Source: Campylobacterales bacterium (GTDB lineage Bacteria; Campylobacterota; Campylobacteria; Campylobacterales; Sulfurimonadaceae). Taken from it: a DNA stretch of 64,000 bases. Where the stretch lies: NCBI GenBank assembly GCA_016938175.1, contig JAFGVE010000032.1, positions 1 through 64,000 on the forward strand. Direction: 5' to 3'. Below, piece after piece: positions 63,850-64,000 of this stretch; positions within the stretch are counted from its first letter, which is position 1, and the number at the start of each line of letters is the position of its first letter. A program made the translations under genes and the position numbers. Below the pieces are notes generated by a model. That model ran no database searches and was not told where the DNA came from. It worked only from the letters and a program-made list of their open reading frames with translations.

Positions 63850-64000
63850 CTAGTCTGAATAGCACGTGTCAACGCGTATATGAGGGTTCTACATATTCAA
63901 GTTGTGAACAACTAGGGTTCTTGTGTGCAGACGTCTTCGCTTGAGATGAGTGAAAACTATCGAGAAGATGTTACCTAAGAGAGCTTTGGCTTCACCCAAA
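63850..64000 (+). ncRNA. ssrS: Probable 6S RNA (epsilonproteobacterial purD RNA motif), 5' part, cut by window end
   Basis: After hemD-like the remaining bases contain no gene but look structured and have a noticeably higher G+C content than nearby spacers. A clear hairpin is AGTTG, TGAA, CAACT at 63900-63913, flanked by two copies of AGGGTTCT (63883-63890, 63914-63921). Strong -10 sequences lie just upstream. The purD RNA motif, later identified as the 6S RNA of this phylum, sits exactly between this gene order and purD. The identification is by position and appearance; I could not check the covariance model, and the 3' side is beyond the window. Confidence 0.5.

Noticed and set aside
1..64000. 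CRISPR arrays, tRNA or rRNA genes, prophage or restriction-modification genes
   Set aside because: None was recognised on reading either strand; a tRNA could be missed without a covariance search.

Overview
The window looks like a chromosome segment from a Campylobacterota (Epsilonproteobacteria) bacterium, most like a free-living Sulfurimonas-type chemolithotroph. The DNA is AT-rich. Signalling genes are many: GGDEF/EAL, Cache-CheW, a methyl-accepting protein and a large hybrid kinase. A Sox-carrier-like protein is present, and guaA, a hemD-like gene and a probable 6S RNA follow one another at the right edge, an order I recall from Campylobacter upstream of purD. No rRNA, tRNA, CRISPR array, prophage or intact insertion sequence was recognised.

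Layout. 0-4.3 kb: a 5'-truncated gene, a methyltransferase gene broken by one in-frame stop, and a large thaumatin-like lipoprotein. 4.4-8.3 kb: a membrane protein, a SlyD-like FKBP, a flavoprotein reductase, and a Crp/Fnr-family regulator flanked by two hemerythrins, each preceded by a good Crp/Fnr-type palindrome. 8.3-12.2 kb: a GGDEF-EAL protein and a histidine-kinase remnant. 12.2-26.2 kb: almost entirely minus-strand. It holds a LytTR two-component system, a CrtI-like desaturase, ferrochelatase, a TIGR01777 protein, a CBS-GGDEF protein and a tight nine-gene run (flavin reductase, SDR, NTF2-like, MFS, lipocalin, FAD amine oxidase, DUF1365, Cfa, DUF3833). That run resembles the photo-oxidative (singlet oxygen) lipid-modification clusters of gamma-proteobacteria.

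26-40 kb: a flippase-like protein, a nitroreductase, an isolated SoxZ-SoxY fusion-like protein, an EAL protein, a chemoreceptor with a Sco-like partner, a soluble Cache-CheW protein, glutathione peroxidase, an SRPBCC protein, and a molybdenum locus (orphan solute-binding-like protein, ModE, ModE box, ModD). 40-47 kb: biotin carboxylase, then a second set of genes typical of the photo-oxidative clusters (lipocalin, barrel protein, photolyase, DUF523/DUF1722 protein) followed by thiE and thiD. 47-64 kb: housekeeping genes (bamD, lon, uvrC, a DUF721 gene, lptM-like, nadB, nhaD, guaA, hemD-like) around a four-gene PAS/Hpt/hybrid-kinase/receiver phosphorelay.

How it fits together. Three sensory themes stand out: O2/NO handling (Crp/Fnr regulator, hemerythrins), light or singlet-oxygen defence (two clusters, ferrochelatase, desaturase, LytTR system, and a 9-12-9 direct repeat of LytTR type ahead of the main operon), and molybdenum control (ModE with its operator). 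The best candidates for something undescribed are the reversed SoxZ-SoxY fusion ending in a Cys-rich tail, the thaumatin-fold lipoprotein, and the photo-oxidative cluster that appears wired to a LytTR system instead of an RpoE-ChrR pair.
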